Source: Nocardia carnea (GTDB lineage Bacteria > Actinomycetota > Actinomycetes > Mycobacteriales > Mycobacteriaceae). Taken from it: DNA of 33,919 nt. The notes beneath the pieces were generated by a model. It saw nothing but the letters and a program-made list of their open reading frames with translations, ran no database searches and had not been told where the DNA came from. Shown piece by piece: positions 16,364 to 24,429 of the stretch. The translations under genes and the position numbers were made by a program. The stretch lies in NCBI RefSeq assembly GCF_029868855.1, contig NZ_JARWOV010000215.1, forward strand, positions 1-33,919, read 5' to 3'. Numbering within the stretch: the first letter of the stretch is position 1; every line of letters begins with the position of its first letter.

Positions 16364-18484
16364 TCACCACCAGCCGGTGGCGATCCCGATCTGCCGTTCC
16401 AATTCCGGGGCGAGGGTACGCGCGTAGCTGGCACTGAGGTGATGCTCGTCGTGGTACACCAGCACATTGCCTTCGACCACCCGGCAGATCTGCGGTCCGC
16501 ATACCGAGTCGGTGAGATCCAGCAGGCGCATATTCGGGAACGCCGCCGCGTGGAGCAGTGCGGGATTGACCGGCGCCAGAGCCGCGGCGCGCTGCATACC
16601 GCAGGTCGCGCTGTCCCCACCGGCGGCGAGGCAGTCCACCGCGCTGTAGCGGACACCGGTCGGGCTGCGCAGCCACGGAGTGTCCCGGATGGCGAGAACG
16701 TTCAGATTGCGTTCGGCCAGCGCTGCCCACACATCGAGGTATTCGGCGGGCACCACGTCGCCCCCGCTGGGCCAGATCGGGGCCGTGGCGGTGGTGAAGA
16801 CCCAGTCCGGCGGGTCGGCGGCCAGCAGGTCGATCACCGCGCGCGACCAGTCGCGGCAATCGGAGATATCGAGACCGCGGTACTGGGCGTCGTCGCGGAT
16901 ATTGAGCGAACAGCCCATCTTCAGGTACACGACCACCTTGATGTCGTGGACCTGGGCCAGCGCGTCCATGGCGGGCATCCAGTGCTCGGCATGGGAATTG
17001 CCCACCATGGCGATGGTGCGGGAACCGTTGGGATCCCCGTAGGTGCAGGTCACCACTTCTTTGTTGAACCAGTCGGAGATACAGCCGTCGCGGGTGGGTG
17101 CCGGTAGATCGTTGGAGGCCTCCAGGATCGAGGGCCGCAGTTTCGCCGTCGGCACCTCGGCGCCGGCGAACAATGCCTCGGCGCCCGGGTATTCGTTCAC
17201 CGGCAGCGCCTCGACCGGCTGGGAAGGCGTCCGCGCGACCACCACCTGCCAGGAAACACAGGCACCCAGCACCAGCACACCGACCAGGCTCACCGCGACA
17301 CCGGGGACACGGCGCCGCCAGACGGGAATCGGCACCGTTGCGCCCGAGCGCACCCGCAGCGGCTCCTCGATGAACTTGTTCGTGATCACGGCGAGAACCA
17401 GCGAGGCCCCGATCACCAGCAGTCCGCCGCCGAGTCCGGCATGTGGCTTCCCGGTCTGCACCAGGTAATAGATGAGCAGTGGCCAGTGCCACAGATACAG
17501 CGAATACGCGATGGCACCGAGTTCGACCATCGGCCGGGTGGCGAGCAGGCGGTTGACGATCGGCTGCTGCCCGCTCCCCGTGGGAATTCCGGCGAGGATC
17601 AGCGCGATCGCGGCACCCACCGGGAACAATGCGGCCGGCCCCGGGAACTGGCGGGCGCCGTCGAACAGCAGACCACATACCAGTACAGCGACAAGGCCGC
17701 CCACCGCGAGCAGTGCCGCGAGAGATCGCCCGATCCGGCCGGCACCGAGCCGGAGCCACGGCAGCGCGGCGGCCAGCAGGGCGCCGGTCAGCAACTCCCA
17801 GGCGCGGGCGGCGCTGTCGTAGTAGGTCCACTCCTGTGAGACCGTCATCCAAACGGCGGCGTAGACGAACGAGGCGGCACCCAGCAGCATCGACAGCGCC
17901 ACGATCGCGGGCCGGGCCGCACCCGGCGAGCCGAAGCGCCGGCACAACCACGCGACCAGCCCCAGCAGCGCGACGACGGCCACATAGAACTGTCCCTGGA
18001 CCGCCATGGACCACAGATGCTGTAGCGGGCTCACCGAGGGATCGGCGGCCAGATAGCTCTCCGCGGCTTGCGCGAGGTACCAATTCTGGTAGTAGAGCGC
18101 CGAGGCCATGGTCTGGCCCGACATATTGCCCCAGGTCGAGTACGGCTTGGTCGCCACCGTAGCGACGCCCACCGCGGCCAGCACGACCATGAGGGCGGGC
18201 AGTAGCCGACGGGCTGTACGCGTCGCGACCTGCCACGCGTCGACCCGGCCGGTGCGTTCCACGCGCCGTAGCAACATGCCGGTGAAGAAGAACCCGGACA
18301 GCACCAGGAAGATGTCGACGCCGCCGGAGACCTTGCCGTACCAGACGTGGAAGGCGACTACCAGGGCGATCGCGATACCGCGGAGGCCGTCGAGGTCGAG
18401 CCGGTAATCGGCCGGACGGGTTGTGGCGCCGGGCTGCGCTGCCGGAGATGGCGCGGCTGCGTCACGGTCTTTGATTCGCAACAA
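16364..18484 (-). CDS. acyltransferase 3 / SGNH protein (OafA-like)
   Basis: The 706-residue envelope enzyme has a membrane acyltransferase-3 domain (about 28-400) and an extracytoplasmic SGNH hydrolase-like domain (about 440-706). Such proteins transfer acyl groups, often acetyl, to surface glycans. The opening motif LDGLRG is at 31-36 and the catalytic histidine at H46. About ten membrane segments follow, including the block YSLYLWHWPLLIYYL. The SGNH domain has GNSHAEHWMP as block I and DEHHLSASYA near the C terminus, carrying the Asp/His pair. A TTG at 18484 with GGAG 7 bases upstream is the best start; longer frames have no ribosome site and look non-native. The acceptor could be arabinogalactan or another wall glycan; this is not shown. 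Confidence 0.9.
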   Translation of the reverse strand: MLRIKDRDAAAPSPAAQPGATTRPADYRLDLDGLRGIAIALVVAFHVWYGKVSGGVDIFLVLSGFFFTGMLLRRVERTGRVDAWQVATRTARRLLPALMVVLAAVGVATVATKPYSTWGNMSGQTMASALYYQNWYLAQAAESYLAADPSVSPLQHLWSMAVQGQFYVAVVALLGLVAWLCRRFGSPGAARPAIVALSMLLGAASFVYAAVWMTVSQEWTYYDSAARAWELLTGALLAAALPWLRLGAGRIGRSLAALLAVGGLVAVLVCGLLFDGARQFPGPAALFPVGAAIALILAGIPTGSGQQPIVNRLLATRPMVELGAIAYSLYLWHWPLLIYYLVQTGKPHAGLGGGLLVIGASLVLAVITNKFIEEPLRVRSGATVPIPVWRRRVPGVAVSLVGVLVLGACVSWQVVVARTPSQPVEALPVNEYPGAEALFAGAEVPTAKLRPSILEASNDLPAPTRDGCISDWFNKEVVTCTYGDPNGSRTIAMVGNSHAEHWMPAMDALAQVHDIKVVVYLKMGCSLNIRDDAQYRGLDISDCRDWSRAVIDLLAADPPDWVFTTATAPIWPSGGDVVPAEYLDVWAALAERNLNVLAIRDTPWLRSPTGVRYSAVDCLAAGGDSATCGMQRAAALAPVNPALLHAAAFPNMRLLDLTDSVCGPQICRVVEGNVLVYHDEHHLSASYARTLAPELERQIGIATGWW

Positions 18485-18802
18485 CTGCTTTCTCCGACCT
18501 ATCGACTTCTCCGCCGGTCCCTGTGGGGGTCGATTGACAGCAGCGAAGAACGAGCCTCGGACATAGCATGCATCCCTATCACAATGTGTGGTCTCCGGCG
18601 AATTCCGGCGCTGCGCCGGCAGGCTCCGCCACCGCGGCGCACCTCGTCGCGGCCTCCGGGGAGTACCCACCCGCGACCGCGATTTCTCCTTGTCTTATCC
18701 AGGCCATACGAGTTGACAATCGAGGCGCCCCTCACAACAGTGGTAGCCGCGCGTTCTCCGTTCGGACGCATGATCCACCCCCCAGCAGACATAGAGGAAT
18801 TC
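18485..18802. promoter_or_regulatory. divergent promoter region, acyltransferase / Excalibur gene
   Basis: No gene is seen in this 318-base gap. TTGACA occurs at 18534-18539 and again at 18713-18718. The second is followed after 17 bases by AACAGT, a plausible promoter for the Excalibur gene, with a leader of about 55 bases. No clear promoter was found for the acyltransferase strand. Confidence 0.4.
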
Positions 18803-19108
18803 ATGAACGTACGCCAGCTCTATGTCAGCGCCGCCGCCGCGGGGCTGACTCTTCTGGCCGCTCCCGTTGTGGGCGCCGGTTCCGCACAGGCCCTCCCTCC
18901 GTTGGCGGGCACCGGCTCCTCGACGGTGGACGCCCTGCTCGGCGCCACCGGTTCGGCGCAGCTGGCGCAGACCGGTTCCGCCGGTGGCGCCTTCAAGAAC
19001 TGTGACGAAGCGCGCGCCGCGGGTCGGGCGCCGATTTTCCGCGGTGAGCCCGGGTTCGCCCCGCACCTGGATCCGGACGGCGACGGGTTCGCTTGCCCCA
19101 CCGTCTGA
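18803..19108 (+). CDS. secreted Excalibur calcium-binding protein
   Basis: The 101-residue exported protein has a signal peptide of about 30 residues ending at GAGSAQA. A Gly/Ser/Thr-rich linker follows (about 35-63), then an Excalibur domain (about 64-101) beginning FKNCDEARAAG and ending with the calcium-loop motif DPDGDGFAC (90-98). C67 and C98 can form the conserved disulfide. The function of small stand-alone Excalibur proteins is unknown; the motif is a shortened EF-hand-like calcium site. The ATG at 18803 follows AGAGGA 5 bases upstream, and the signal peptide begins exactly there. A 16-bp terminator follows. It is monocistronic and divergent from the acyltransferase gene. Confidence 0.9.
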   Translation: MNVRQLYVSAAAAGLTLLAAPVVGAGSAQALPPLAGTGSSTVDALLGATGSAQLAQTGSAGGAFKNCDEARAAGRAPIFRGEPGFAPHLDPDGDGFACPTV

Positions 19109-19127
19109 TTCGGTCTCACTGCGCACA

Positions 19128-19163
19128 AACGCCCGGTGACGGAGATTTCCGTCACCGGGCGTT
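19128..19163. terminator. 16-bp bidirectional terminator
   Basis: A perfect 16-bp stem (19128-19143 with 19148-19163) has a 4-base GATT loop and AA/TT at its base. It lies between the convergent Excalibur and DUF3618 genes and can serve both. Confidence 0.78.
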
Positions 19164-19177
19164 GTCGTCTGCGGTAT

Positions 19178-19399
19178 TCAGCGCAGGATCTTGAACAGCA
19201 CCGCACCCGCGAGCAGTACGCCCGCACCGATCAGGCTGTATTTCACCTTGGGCTCTTTCACCTTGGCCAGCGCCAGCTGTTTGGTGCCCTCGGCGATCCG
19301 CTGCGGATCGGCCCGCACCGCGATCTCGTCCAGGGTGCTGGCCAACCGCTCCCGCGCGGCCTCGATCTCCTGCTCGATCCGCTCGGTATCCTTTGCCAC
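19178..19399 (-). CDS. DUF3618 small membrane protein (Rv2520c-like)
   Basis: A 73-residue protein with an N-terminal amphipathic helix region, ERIEQEIEAARERLASTLDE, typical of DUF3618, followed by a basic segment and one C-terminal membrane helix (YSLIGAGVLLAGAVLF). It is expected to be anchored by that helix with the coiled region in the cytoplasm. Function is unknown. Its place next to and divergent from bcp matches Rv2520c beside Rv2521 in M. tuberculosis. The GTG at 19399 is preferred because AGGAGG sits 7 bases upstream; a GTG two codons earlier has only one base between it and the ribosome site. Confidence 0.87.
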   Translation of the reverse strand: MAKDTERIEQEIEAARERLASTLDEIAVRADPQRIAEGTKQLALAKVKEPKVKYSLIGAGVLLAGAVLFKILR

Positions 19400-19621
19400 C
19401 TTCACGCCTCCTGTACCTGGTCTGCCGCGTCCACCGGCGGCCGATGATCACCCCGGGACCACGGTATCGCCGGATCGCTCCGGGGTTCGCGCTCGAGTGT
19501 ATCCGCGGTCACCGCCGCCGCTACCCGCTCGGCCCCGGCGCGGCCCGCCGCTCTGTGCCGGCGGCCATCGCGACCCACGCGGCGCGCTCCCGGTCCGCGT
19601 CCCGGCGACCGCCGATTCGGA

Positions 19622-19627
19622 TACGGT
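19622..19627 (+). promoter_or_regulatory. -10 element, leaderless start of bcp
   Basis: TACGGT fits TANNNT and ends 6 bases before the GTG of bcp. The GAGG directly touching the GTG is too close to serve as a ribosome site, so a leaderless mRNA is likely. Confidence 0.42.
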
Positions 19628-19633
19628 GCGAGG

Positions 19634-20107
19634 GTGACCGATAACCACCGACTCTCCCCGGGCGATCCGGCACCCGATTTCACCCTGCCCGACGCCGACG
19701 GCAACCAGGTATCACTGGCCGACTACCGCGGCCGCAAAGTCGTGGTGTATTTCTACCCCGCGGCAAGCACCCCCGGCTGCACCAAGCAGGCGTGCGATTT
19801 CCGGGACAATCTCGGTGAACTGAATTCCGCCGGACTGGACGTGATCGGGATCTCTCCCGACAAACCCGCCAAACTCGCGAAATTCCGTGATGCCGAACAG
19901 CTCAACTTTCCGCTGCTCTCCGACCCGGAACGCAAGGTTCTCACCGCGTGGGGCGCGTTCGGCGAGAAAACGATGTACGGCAAGACGGTGACCGGCGTCA
20001 TCCGCTCGACCTTCCTCGTCGACGCCGACGGGAAAATCGAAGTGGCGCAATACAACGTGCGCGCCACGGGGCACGTCGCCAAGCTCCGCCGCGACCTTTC
20101 GGTGTAG
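19634..20107 (+). CDS. bcp: thioredoxin-dependent peroxiredoxin
   Basis: A 157-residue cytoplasmic peroxiredoxin of the BCP/PrxQ group that reduces hydroperoxides with electrons from thioredoxin. The thioredoxin fold begins with PGDPAPDFTLPD. The peroxidatic cysteine C49 is in ASTPGCT and the resolving cysteine C54 lies five residues later, the atypical two-cysteine pattern of this group. The length equals M. tuberculosis Bcp (157). The GTG start appears leaderless, with TACGGT just upstream. It is divergent from the DUF3618 gene and convergent with a TetR gene. Synteny with DUF3618, acpS and fas supports orthology to Rv2521. Confidence 0.95.
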   Translation: MTDNHRLSPGDPAPDFTLPDADGNQVSLADYRGRKVVVYFYPAASTPGCTKQACDFRDNLGELNSAGLDVIGISPDKPAKLAKFRDAEQLNFPLLSDPERKVLTAWGAFGEKTMYGKTVTGVIRSTFLVDADGKIEVAQYNVRATGHVAKLRRDLSV

Positions 20108-20265
20108 TCGCGGACACAGCGCGGCATCCGCCGGTGCTCGCGTGGCATCGGCAGTGCGCGCGGACCGCGACGTCCGGCCCCGATCCGTGGCGACCGGGTC
20201 GTCGTCGAGCAGCATCGACTTCGGCCCGGACCGCGCTTGTTGCCGGTTCCTCGACGAGCGCGATC

Positions 20266-20281
20266 CGGCGGGAATCCGCCG
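20266..20281. terminator. small hairpin between bcp and TetR gene
   Basis: CGGCGG (20266-20271) and CCGCCG (20276-20281) pair around a GAAT loop. It lies between convergent genes, 8 bases from the TetR stop codon. The stem is short, so the role is tentative. Confidence 0.35.
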
Positions 20282-20288
20282 CGGGGAC

Positions 20289-21071
20289 TCACGCGTAGGA
20301 ATCGACCAGCCGTTCGTAGCCGTCGAGCAGCAACCCCAGACTCCGCTCGAAGAACAAATCCTCCCAGTTGCCCTCGTCCTGTTCGAATGCCTGGGCCCGC
20401 ACGGCCGCGGTGACAGCGGGGAACCGTTCGGGGTCCAGTACCCGTTCGAGGATGCCCCAGTCGCCTTCGGATTCCGGGTTGGCGGGATCGATCTCGGCGA
20501 TGAGCCGGACCCGTCCGATCACGAACAGTGACAGATTCATCACCAGCTGCAGTTTGAGCGGTTCGGGCACCCGGGTTTGTGCCAGCGCCGACAGTCCGGC
20601 TTCCAGCCACGCCATATTGTTCGGCCCCAGCGGCGGCGCGCCCATTTTCACGCTGAGCCACGCCGCGTGCTGCGCGATCACGCGATACTCCGCCCACGCC
20701 CATTGGTACAGGATCTCTCGCCACGGGGTGCCGGGCGGGACCTCCGGAGGTGTTCCGAGCACTCGATCCAGTGCGATCTCCAGCAGGGTCGCCTTGCTGT
20801 CGACATAGCGGTACAGCGACATGGCGGTGAAACCGAGCCGCTCGGCGACCTTGTTCATCGACAGTCCGGCGAACCCTTCCTCGTCGGCGATTTCTATTGC
20901 GGCGTCCACGATCTGCTCCAAGCTCAGCCCGCGGCGGGGTCCACGGGAACCCTCCTGCGCCAGTCCCCACATGAGCTCGATCGATTTCGGTAGCGGCCGT
21001 TCGGCGTCTGCCGCGGCGGCCGCCCGCTCCTGGGTCGCCGCCTCCGGGCCACGGTCCGCTGCACTCGGCAT
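20289..21071 (-). CDS. TetR-family regulator of the ABC exporter
   Basis: The 260-residue repressor has an Ala/Glu-rich N-terminal extension (about 1-40) and then a TetR DNA-binding domain, with the helix-turn-helix near 69-91 (LSMNKVAERLGFTAMSLYRYV). The C-terminal part, with the PPGTPWREILYQWAWAEYRV region, resembles TetR_C domains of drug-sensing regulators. The ATG at 21071 follows GGAAGGAA about 9 bases upstream. It is divergent from the DrrAB-like operon, and palindromic sequences in the shared promoter (21210-21246) suggest that it represses both. The inducing ligand is unknown but probably a hydrophobic compound exported by the pump. Confidence 0.88.
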   Translation of the reverse strand: MPSAADRGPEAATQERAAAAADAERPLPKSIELMWGLAQEGSRGPRRGLSLEQIVDAAIEIADEEGFAGLSMNKVAERLGFTAMSLYRYVDSKATLLEIALDRVLGTPPEVPPGTPWREILYQWAWAEYRVIAQHAAWLSVKMGAPPLGPNNMAWLEAGLSALAQTRVPEPLKLQLVMNLSLFVIGRVRLIAEIDPANPESEGDWGILERVLDPERFPAVTAAVRAQAFEQDEGNWEDLFFERSLGLLLDGYERLVDSYA

Positions 21072-21192
21072 CGATCTGGATTCCTTCCGTTGTCCTGCGG
21101 CGTCCGGTGACCGGCCGTCGGGTGCGGTGCCATTCGTCTGAGGACGGCACCGAGGTCACTCCTTCCTATACCACCTGGTCCCCTGGTCGCTC

Positions 21193-21246
21193 TTGCGCAC
21201 CGCCCTCAACTGTGTACCATCTAAGCAGAATATATACCGTATACAG
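21193..21246 (+). promoter_or_regulatory. promoter and operator of the DrrAB-like operon
   Basis: A candidate -35 TTGCGC (21193-21198) and -10 TACCAT (21215-21220) are 16 bases apart. Overlapping them are CTGTGTAC (21210-21217) and GTATACAG (21239-21246), an inverted pair with one mismatch. The right half also belongs to TATAC-C-GTATA (21233-21243), a perfect short palindrome. The AT-rich stretch stands out from its surroundings. The divergent TetR protein is the likely binder. Confidence 0.5.
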
Positions 21247-21283
21247 TTTATCCGGCATGCAGTTATCGGAAACGGAGCCGCAA

Positions 21284-22231
21284 ATGATCGATCCACCCGC
21301 CATCTCCCTCACCGGGCTCGAGAAATCCTTCGGCGACCACCGAGTCCTCGCCGGTATCGACCTCGATATCGACCGCGGACAGGTGTTCTCCCTGCTCGGT
21401 CCCAACGGCGCCGGGAAAACCACCATGGTGCGCATCCTGGCGACCCTGACCAGGCCGGACGACGGAGCCGCCCGGGTCGCCGGATACGACGTCGTGCACG
21501 AACCGGATCGAGTCCGCGCGGCCATCGGGGTAACCGGCCAGTACGCCGCACTGGACAAGGTCCTCACCGGTACCGAGAACCTGCACATGGTCGGGCGATT
21601 GCTACACCTGGGCCGCTCGGAGGTCCGCCGGCGCACCACCGAACTCGTGGAGCGTTTCGATCTGGCCGGGGCGGCGGCCCGGCCGGCGAGCACTTATTCC
21701 GGCGGTATGCGCCGCCGCCTCGATCTCGCCATGAGCCTGATGGGCCGGCCGGAGGTCGTCTTCCTCGACGAACCCACCACCGGATTGGACCCGCGCAGCC
21801 GCCGCGAACTCTGGCAGGTCATCCGGGAACTGGTCGACGACGGCGTAACGGTCTTCCTCACCACCCAGTACCTGGAGGAAGCCGATCAACTTGCCGACCG
21901 GATCGCGGTGCTCCACGACGGCCGTATCGTCGCGGACGGTACCCCGGCCGAACTCAAACAACTCACCCCCGGCGGCCATATCCTGTTCCGCTTCGCCGAC
22001 CGCGCGAACCTGGCCGCCGCAGCGCGCGCTACCGGCTTCCCCGAAACCGATCCGGACGAACTCACCCTGCAGGTGCCGTCCGACGGACAGGTCGCCCATC
22101 TCAAATATCTGCTGGACCAGTTCGCCGCGCTCGATATCACCGTCGAACGGCTCAGCGTGCACACCCCGGATCTCGACGATGTCTTCTTCGCGCTGACCAG
22201 CCGGCCGGCCCAGGCCGTACCGGCCGCGTAG
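21284..22231 (+). CDS. daunorubicin-resistance-type ABC ATPase (DrrA-like)
   Basis: A 315-residue ATPase of a two-gene ABC-2 exporter. Walker A GPNGAGKT is at 39-46, signature YSGGM at 138-142, Walker B VVFLDEP at 158-164, and the switch region LTTQYLEEADQLAD follows. The motif TGQYAALDKVLTGTENL (84-100) and the C-terminal domain of about 90 residues are typical of the DrrA subfamily, which drives efflux of drugs or lipids such as daunorubicin or phthiocerol dimycocerosate. The ATG at 21284 is favoured by GGAG 7 bases upstream; an ATG nine codons earlier is possible. The permease follows after 36 bases. A Q in place of the usual switch H (TTQY) is common in this subfamily. Confidence 0.92.
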   Translation: MIDPPAISLTGLEKSFGDHRVLAGIDLDIDRGQVFSLLGPNGAGKTTMVRILATLTRPDDGAARVAGYDVVHEPDRVRAAIGVTGQYAALDKVLTGTENLHMVGRLLHLGRSEVRRRTTELVERFDLAGAAARPASTYSGGMRRRLDLAMSLMGRPEVVFLDEPTTGLDPRSRRELWQVIRELVDDGVTVFLTTQYLEEADQLADRIAVLHDGRIVADGTPAELKQLTPGGHILFRFADRANLAAAARATGFPETDPDELTLQVPSDGQVAHLKYLLDQFAALDITVERLSVHTPDLDDVFFALTSRPAQAVPAA

Positions 22232-22267
22232 CGATCCGCGCATCCCCACTCACAGAAAGCCACTCGC

Positions 22268-23035
22268 GTGACCACCCTCACCCACGCCGCACAGGACGCG
22301 GCCACCATGACGGCCCGCAACCTCCGGCACACATTGCGCAGTCCCGACGCTTTGATCAGCACCCTCGCGCTGCCGATCATGATCCTGCTCATGTTCGTCT
22401 ACGTTTTCGGCGGGGCCATGGACGTCGGCGGCGCCTTCGTCGATTACGTGGTGCCCGGGATCGTCCTGATGTGCGCCTGTTTCGGCGCTTCCACCACAGC
22501 GATCAGCGTTTCGGTCGATATCGCCGAAGGGATCGTCGACCGCTTCCGCACCATGGCGATCAGCCGATCGTCCTTCCTCACCGGGCACATCACCGAAAGC
22601 CTGCTGCGCAATATCCTGGCCACCGCGGTGGTGGTGATCGTCGCACTGGCCATCGGTTTCCGGCCGACCGCCGACCCGCTGCGCTGGTTCGCCGCCGCGG
22701 CGCTCCTGGCACTGGTGGTGGTGGCGCTGTCGTGGATGTCGGCGTGTTTCGGATTGCTCGCCAGTAGTCCGGAGGCCGCCAACGGGTTCACCATCTTCGC
22801 GATGTTCATCCCCTATGTCAGCAGCGCCTTCGTCCCGCCCGAAACCATGCCGGACTGGCTGCGCGGTTTCGCCGAACACCAGCCGGTGACGCCGGTGATC
22901 GAAACGCTGCGCGGTCTGTTGGTGGGGACCCCGATCGGAAACAGTGCGGTACTCGCGGTCGCATGGTGGGGCGGCATCGCCGTGGTGTGCTACGGCACCG
23001 CCCTGGTGCTCTTCCACCGCAAGACCCGGAGCTGA
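22268..23035 (+). CDS. ABC-2 permease (DrrB-like)
   Basis: The 255-residue membrane partner of the preceding ATPase has six membrane segments, among them LISTLALPIMILLMFVYVFGG, VVPGIVLMCACFGASTTAIS, ILATAVVVIVALAIGF and LLALVVVALSWMSACFGLLA. The motif DIAEGIVDRFRTMAISRSSF between segments two and three and the FIPYVSSAFVPPETMPDWLRGF block are typical of ABC-2 permeases of the DrrB group. The GTG start at 22268 has AGAAAG about 9 bases upstream and lies 36 bases after the ATPase stop, so the two form an operon. The substrate is unknown. A third gene, for another TetR protein, follows on the same strand. Confidence 0.9.
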   Translation: MTTLTHAAQDAATMTARNLRHTLRSPDALISTLALPIMILLMFVYVFGGAMDVGGAFVDYVVPGIVLMCACFGASTTAISVSVDIAEGIVDRFRTMAISRSSFLTGHITESLLRNILATAVVVIVALAIGFRPTADPLRWFAAAALLALVVVALSWMSACFGLLASSPEAANGFTIFAMFIPYVSSAFVPPETMPDWLRGFAEHQPVTPVIETLRGLLVGTPIGNSAVLAVAWWGGIAVVCYGTALVLFHRKTRS

Positions 23036-23172
23036 CCCGGACTCCAGCGGGCGATCCGGAGGCCGCAGCACCCAGTGTTGCGCGCCCCGGATCGGCGCCA
23101 CCCGAGTGGTGAGACACGACAGACTCGCCGTCACATTCCCGTACTCTCCCACCACCACCTTCGACCTACCGC

Positions 23173-23200
23173 TAGCCTGGGACATGTGAACGTACGTACG
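23173..23200 (+). promoter_or_regulatory. promoter and palindromic operator of second TetR gene
   Basis: TAGCCT (23173-23178) fits a -10 element, and the perfect 10-bp palindrome CGTACGTACG follows at 23191-23200. The palindrome ends at the GGAGG ribosome site, so a bound repressor could block both transcription and initiation. Autoregulation by the TetR protein encoded downstream is likely. Confidence 0.5.
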
Positions 23201-23209
23201 GAGGCCACA

Positions 23210-23890
23210 GTGAAACGGCGTCCGGACCCTGCGCTGGAATTGGAACTGCAGGACGATCCGCAGGAACTCATGCCGCGGCGGCGTCCGACCCAGGAGCGCA
23301 GTAAGCGGAAGTTCGACGCACTGCTGCAGGCGTCCCGGGAACTTCTGGTCGAGGTGGGTTTCGAATCGTTCACCTGTGAAGAGGTCGCGGCCCGGGCGGA
23401 AGTCCCGATCGGCACCCTGTACCAGTTCTTCGCCAACAAATACGTCATCGTCTGCGAACTGAACCGGCAGGACCTGGTCGCGGTATCGCAGGAACTCGCC
23501 GATTTCCACGGCGAGATCCCGTCGCTGGACTGGTTGCGGCATATGAACCAGTTCGTCGACCATCTGGCCAGCCTGTGGATGACCGACCCGTCCCGCCGCG
23601 AGGTCTGGCTGGCCATGCAGTCCACCCCGTCCACGCGGGCCACCGGCGCGATCCACGAAAAGGAATTCGCCGAGGTCGTCTCGCAGATGCTGCGCCCGCT
23701 CACCCCACGCACACCCCGCGGGCGGCGCACCATGATGGCCGAGGTGCTGGTGCACGTGGTGTATTCGATGCTGAATTTCTCGGTCCAGGACGAACAGAGC
23801 CACGCCGACGCGGTCGCCGAACTCAAACGGCTGATGGTCGCCTATCTTCTGGTCGCCGAAAAAGAATCCCGCACCGCCAGCCAGGGCTGA
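23210..23890 (+). CDS. TetR-family regulator
   Basis: A 226-residue TetR protein. After a polar N-terminal segment it has RRRPTQERSKRKFDALLQAS and the helix-turn-helix at about 52-74 (FTCEEVAARAEVPIGTLYQF). The C-terminal domain is helical, with WLRHMNQFVDHLASLWM resembling TetR_C domains of several actinobacterial regulators. The GTG at 23210 has GGAGG 5 bases upstream. A second possibility is a leaderless GTG at 23186, 7 bases after a TAGCCT hexamer, which would add eight residues. It lies downstream of the exporter on the same strand but 174 bases away with its own promoter and palindrome. What it controls besides itself is unknown. Confidence 0.85.
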   Translation: MKRRPDPALELELQDDPQELMPRRRPTQERSKRKFDALLQASRELLVEVGFESFTCEEVAARAEVPIGTLYQFFANKYVIVCELNRQDLVAVSQELADFHGEIPSLDWLRHMNQFVDHLASLWMTDPSRREVWLAMQSTPSTRATGAIHEKEFAEVVSQMLRPLTPRTPRGRRTMMAEVLVHVVYSMLNFSVQDEQSHADAVAELKRLMVAYLLVAEKESRTASQG

Positions 23891-24379
23891 AGCACCCGCA
23901 CTCGGCAACGCCGGCCCGGCCTACCCGAGAGCCCGGACAGCGGGGCGCCACGGTTCGCGCCGCATCGCCGGACCATGTGGCGGCGCGGAAGGCGCCGGGT
24001 AGTACCGACAAGGCTCCAGCCGCGCCGGGTATGCCGGCCGCTCCTGGTCGCCGACCCCGCGGCAATCCGACACCGTCGCGGTTCGACGCCTATCCGCACC
24101 GGCCGAATGACCAGCACTCCGGCGGCCGAAGGAGACCCGTATGCCGGTTGTTCACCAGCCGTGTTCTGCGGCACGATCTACGCAGTCACCGAGTCGGCTC
24201 GCTGGGGCTCCGCACGGGCACCGTGTCCCGTCCAGGCGTCGTCCTGCGTACCCGCCGCACTCCGCGGCGCCGCGACATCCGGCGTTCGATTCGCCGCGCA
24301 ACCGCAGGGCGAGACCATACGCGGTAGATGCGGCCGTACCGGCGGATGTACGCCCGGCCGGCATTCGCAGCCCGAACGA
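23891..24379. other. unassigned region between TetR gene and acpS terminator
   Basis: About 490 bases without a gene that I can defend. Overlapping open frames exist, but none shows the codon pattern of the neighbours. An AAGGAG followed after 7 bases by an ATG at 24141 is the only start-like signal; the frame it opens is Arg/Pro/Ser-rich and runs into the acpS gene from the opposite strand. In M. tuberculosis this interval holds Rv2522c, so it may be the residue of a lost or replaced gene. Confidence 0.4.
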
Positions 24380-24410
24380 AAAGCCCGGAGTGACGGATAC
24401 TCCGGGCTTT
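24380..24410 (-). terminator. intrinsic terminator of the fas-acpS operon
   Basis: Perfect 12-bp arms (AAAGCCCGGAGT at 24380-24391, ACTCCGGGCTTT at 24399-24410) enclose a 7-base loop. On the minus strand the stem is followed by TTTTCGTT. It lies 19 bases past the acpS stop, making this a classic intrinsic terminator for the 9.5-kb fas-acpS transcript. Confidence 0.8.
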
Positions 24411-24429
24411 CGTCGTTCTGGTGGCGCGC

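Noticed and set aside
18347..18802. Long N-terminal extension of the Excalibur protein
   Set aside because: The signal peptide and ribosome site place the start at 18803; the extension overlaps the acyltransferase gene.
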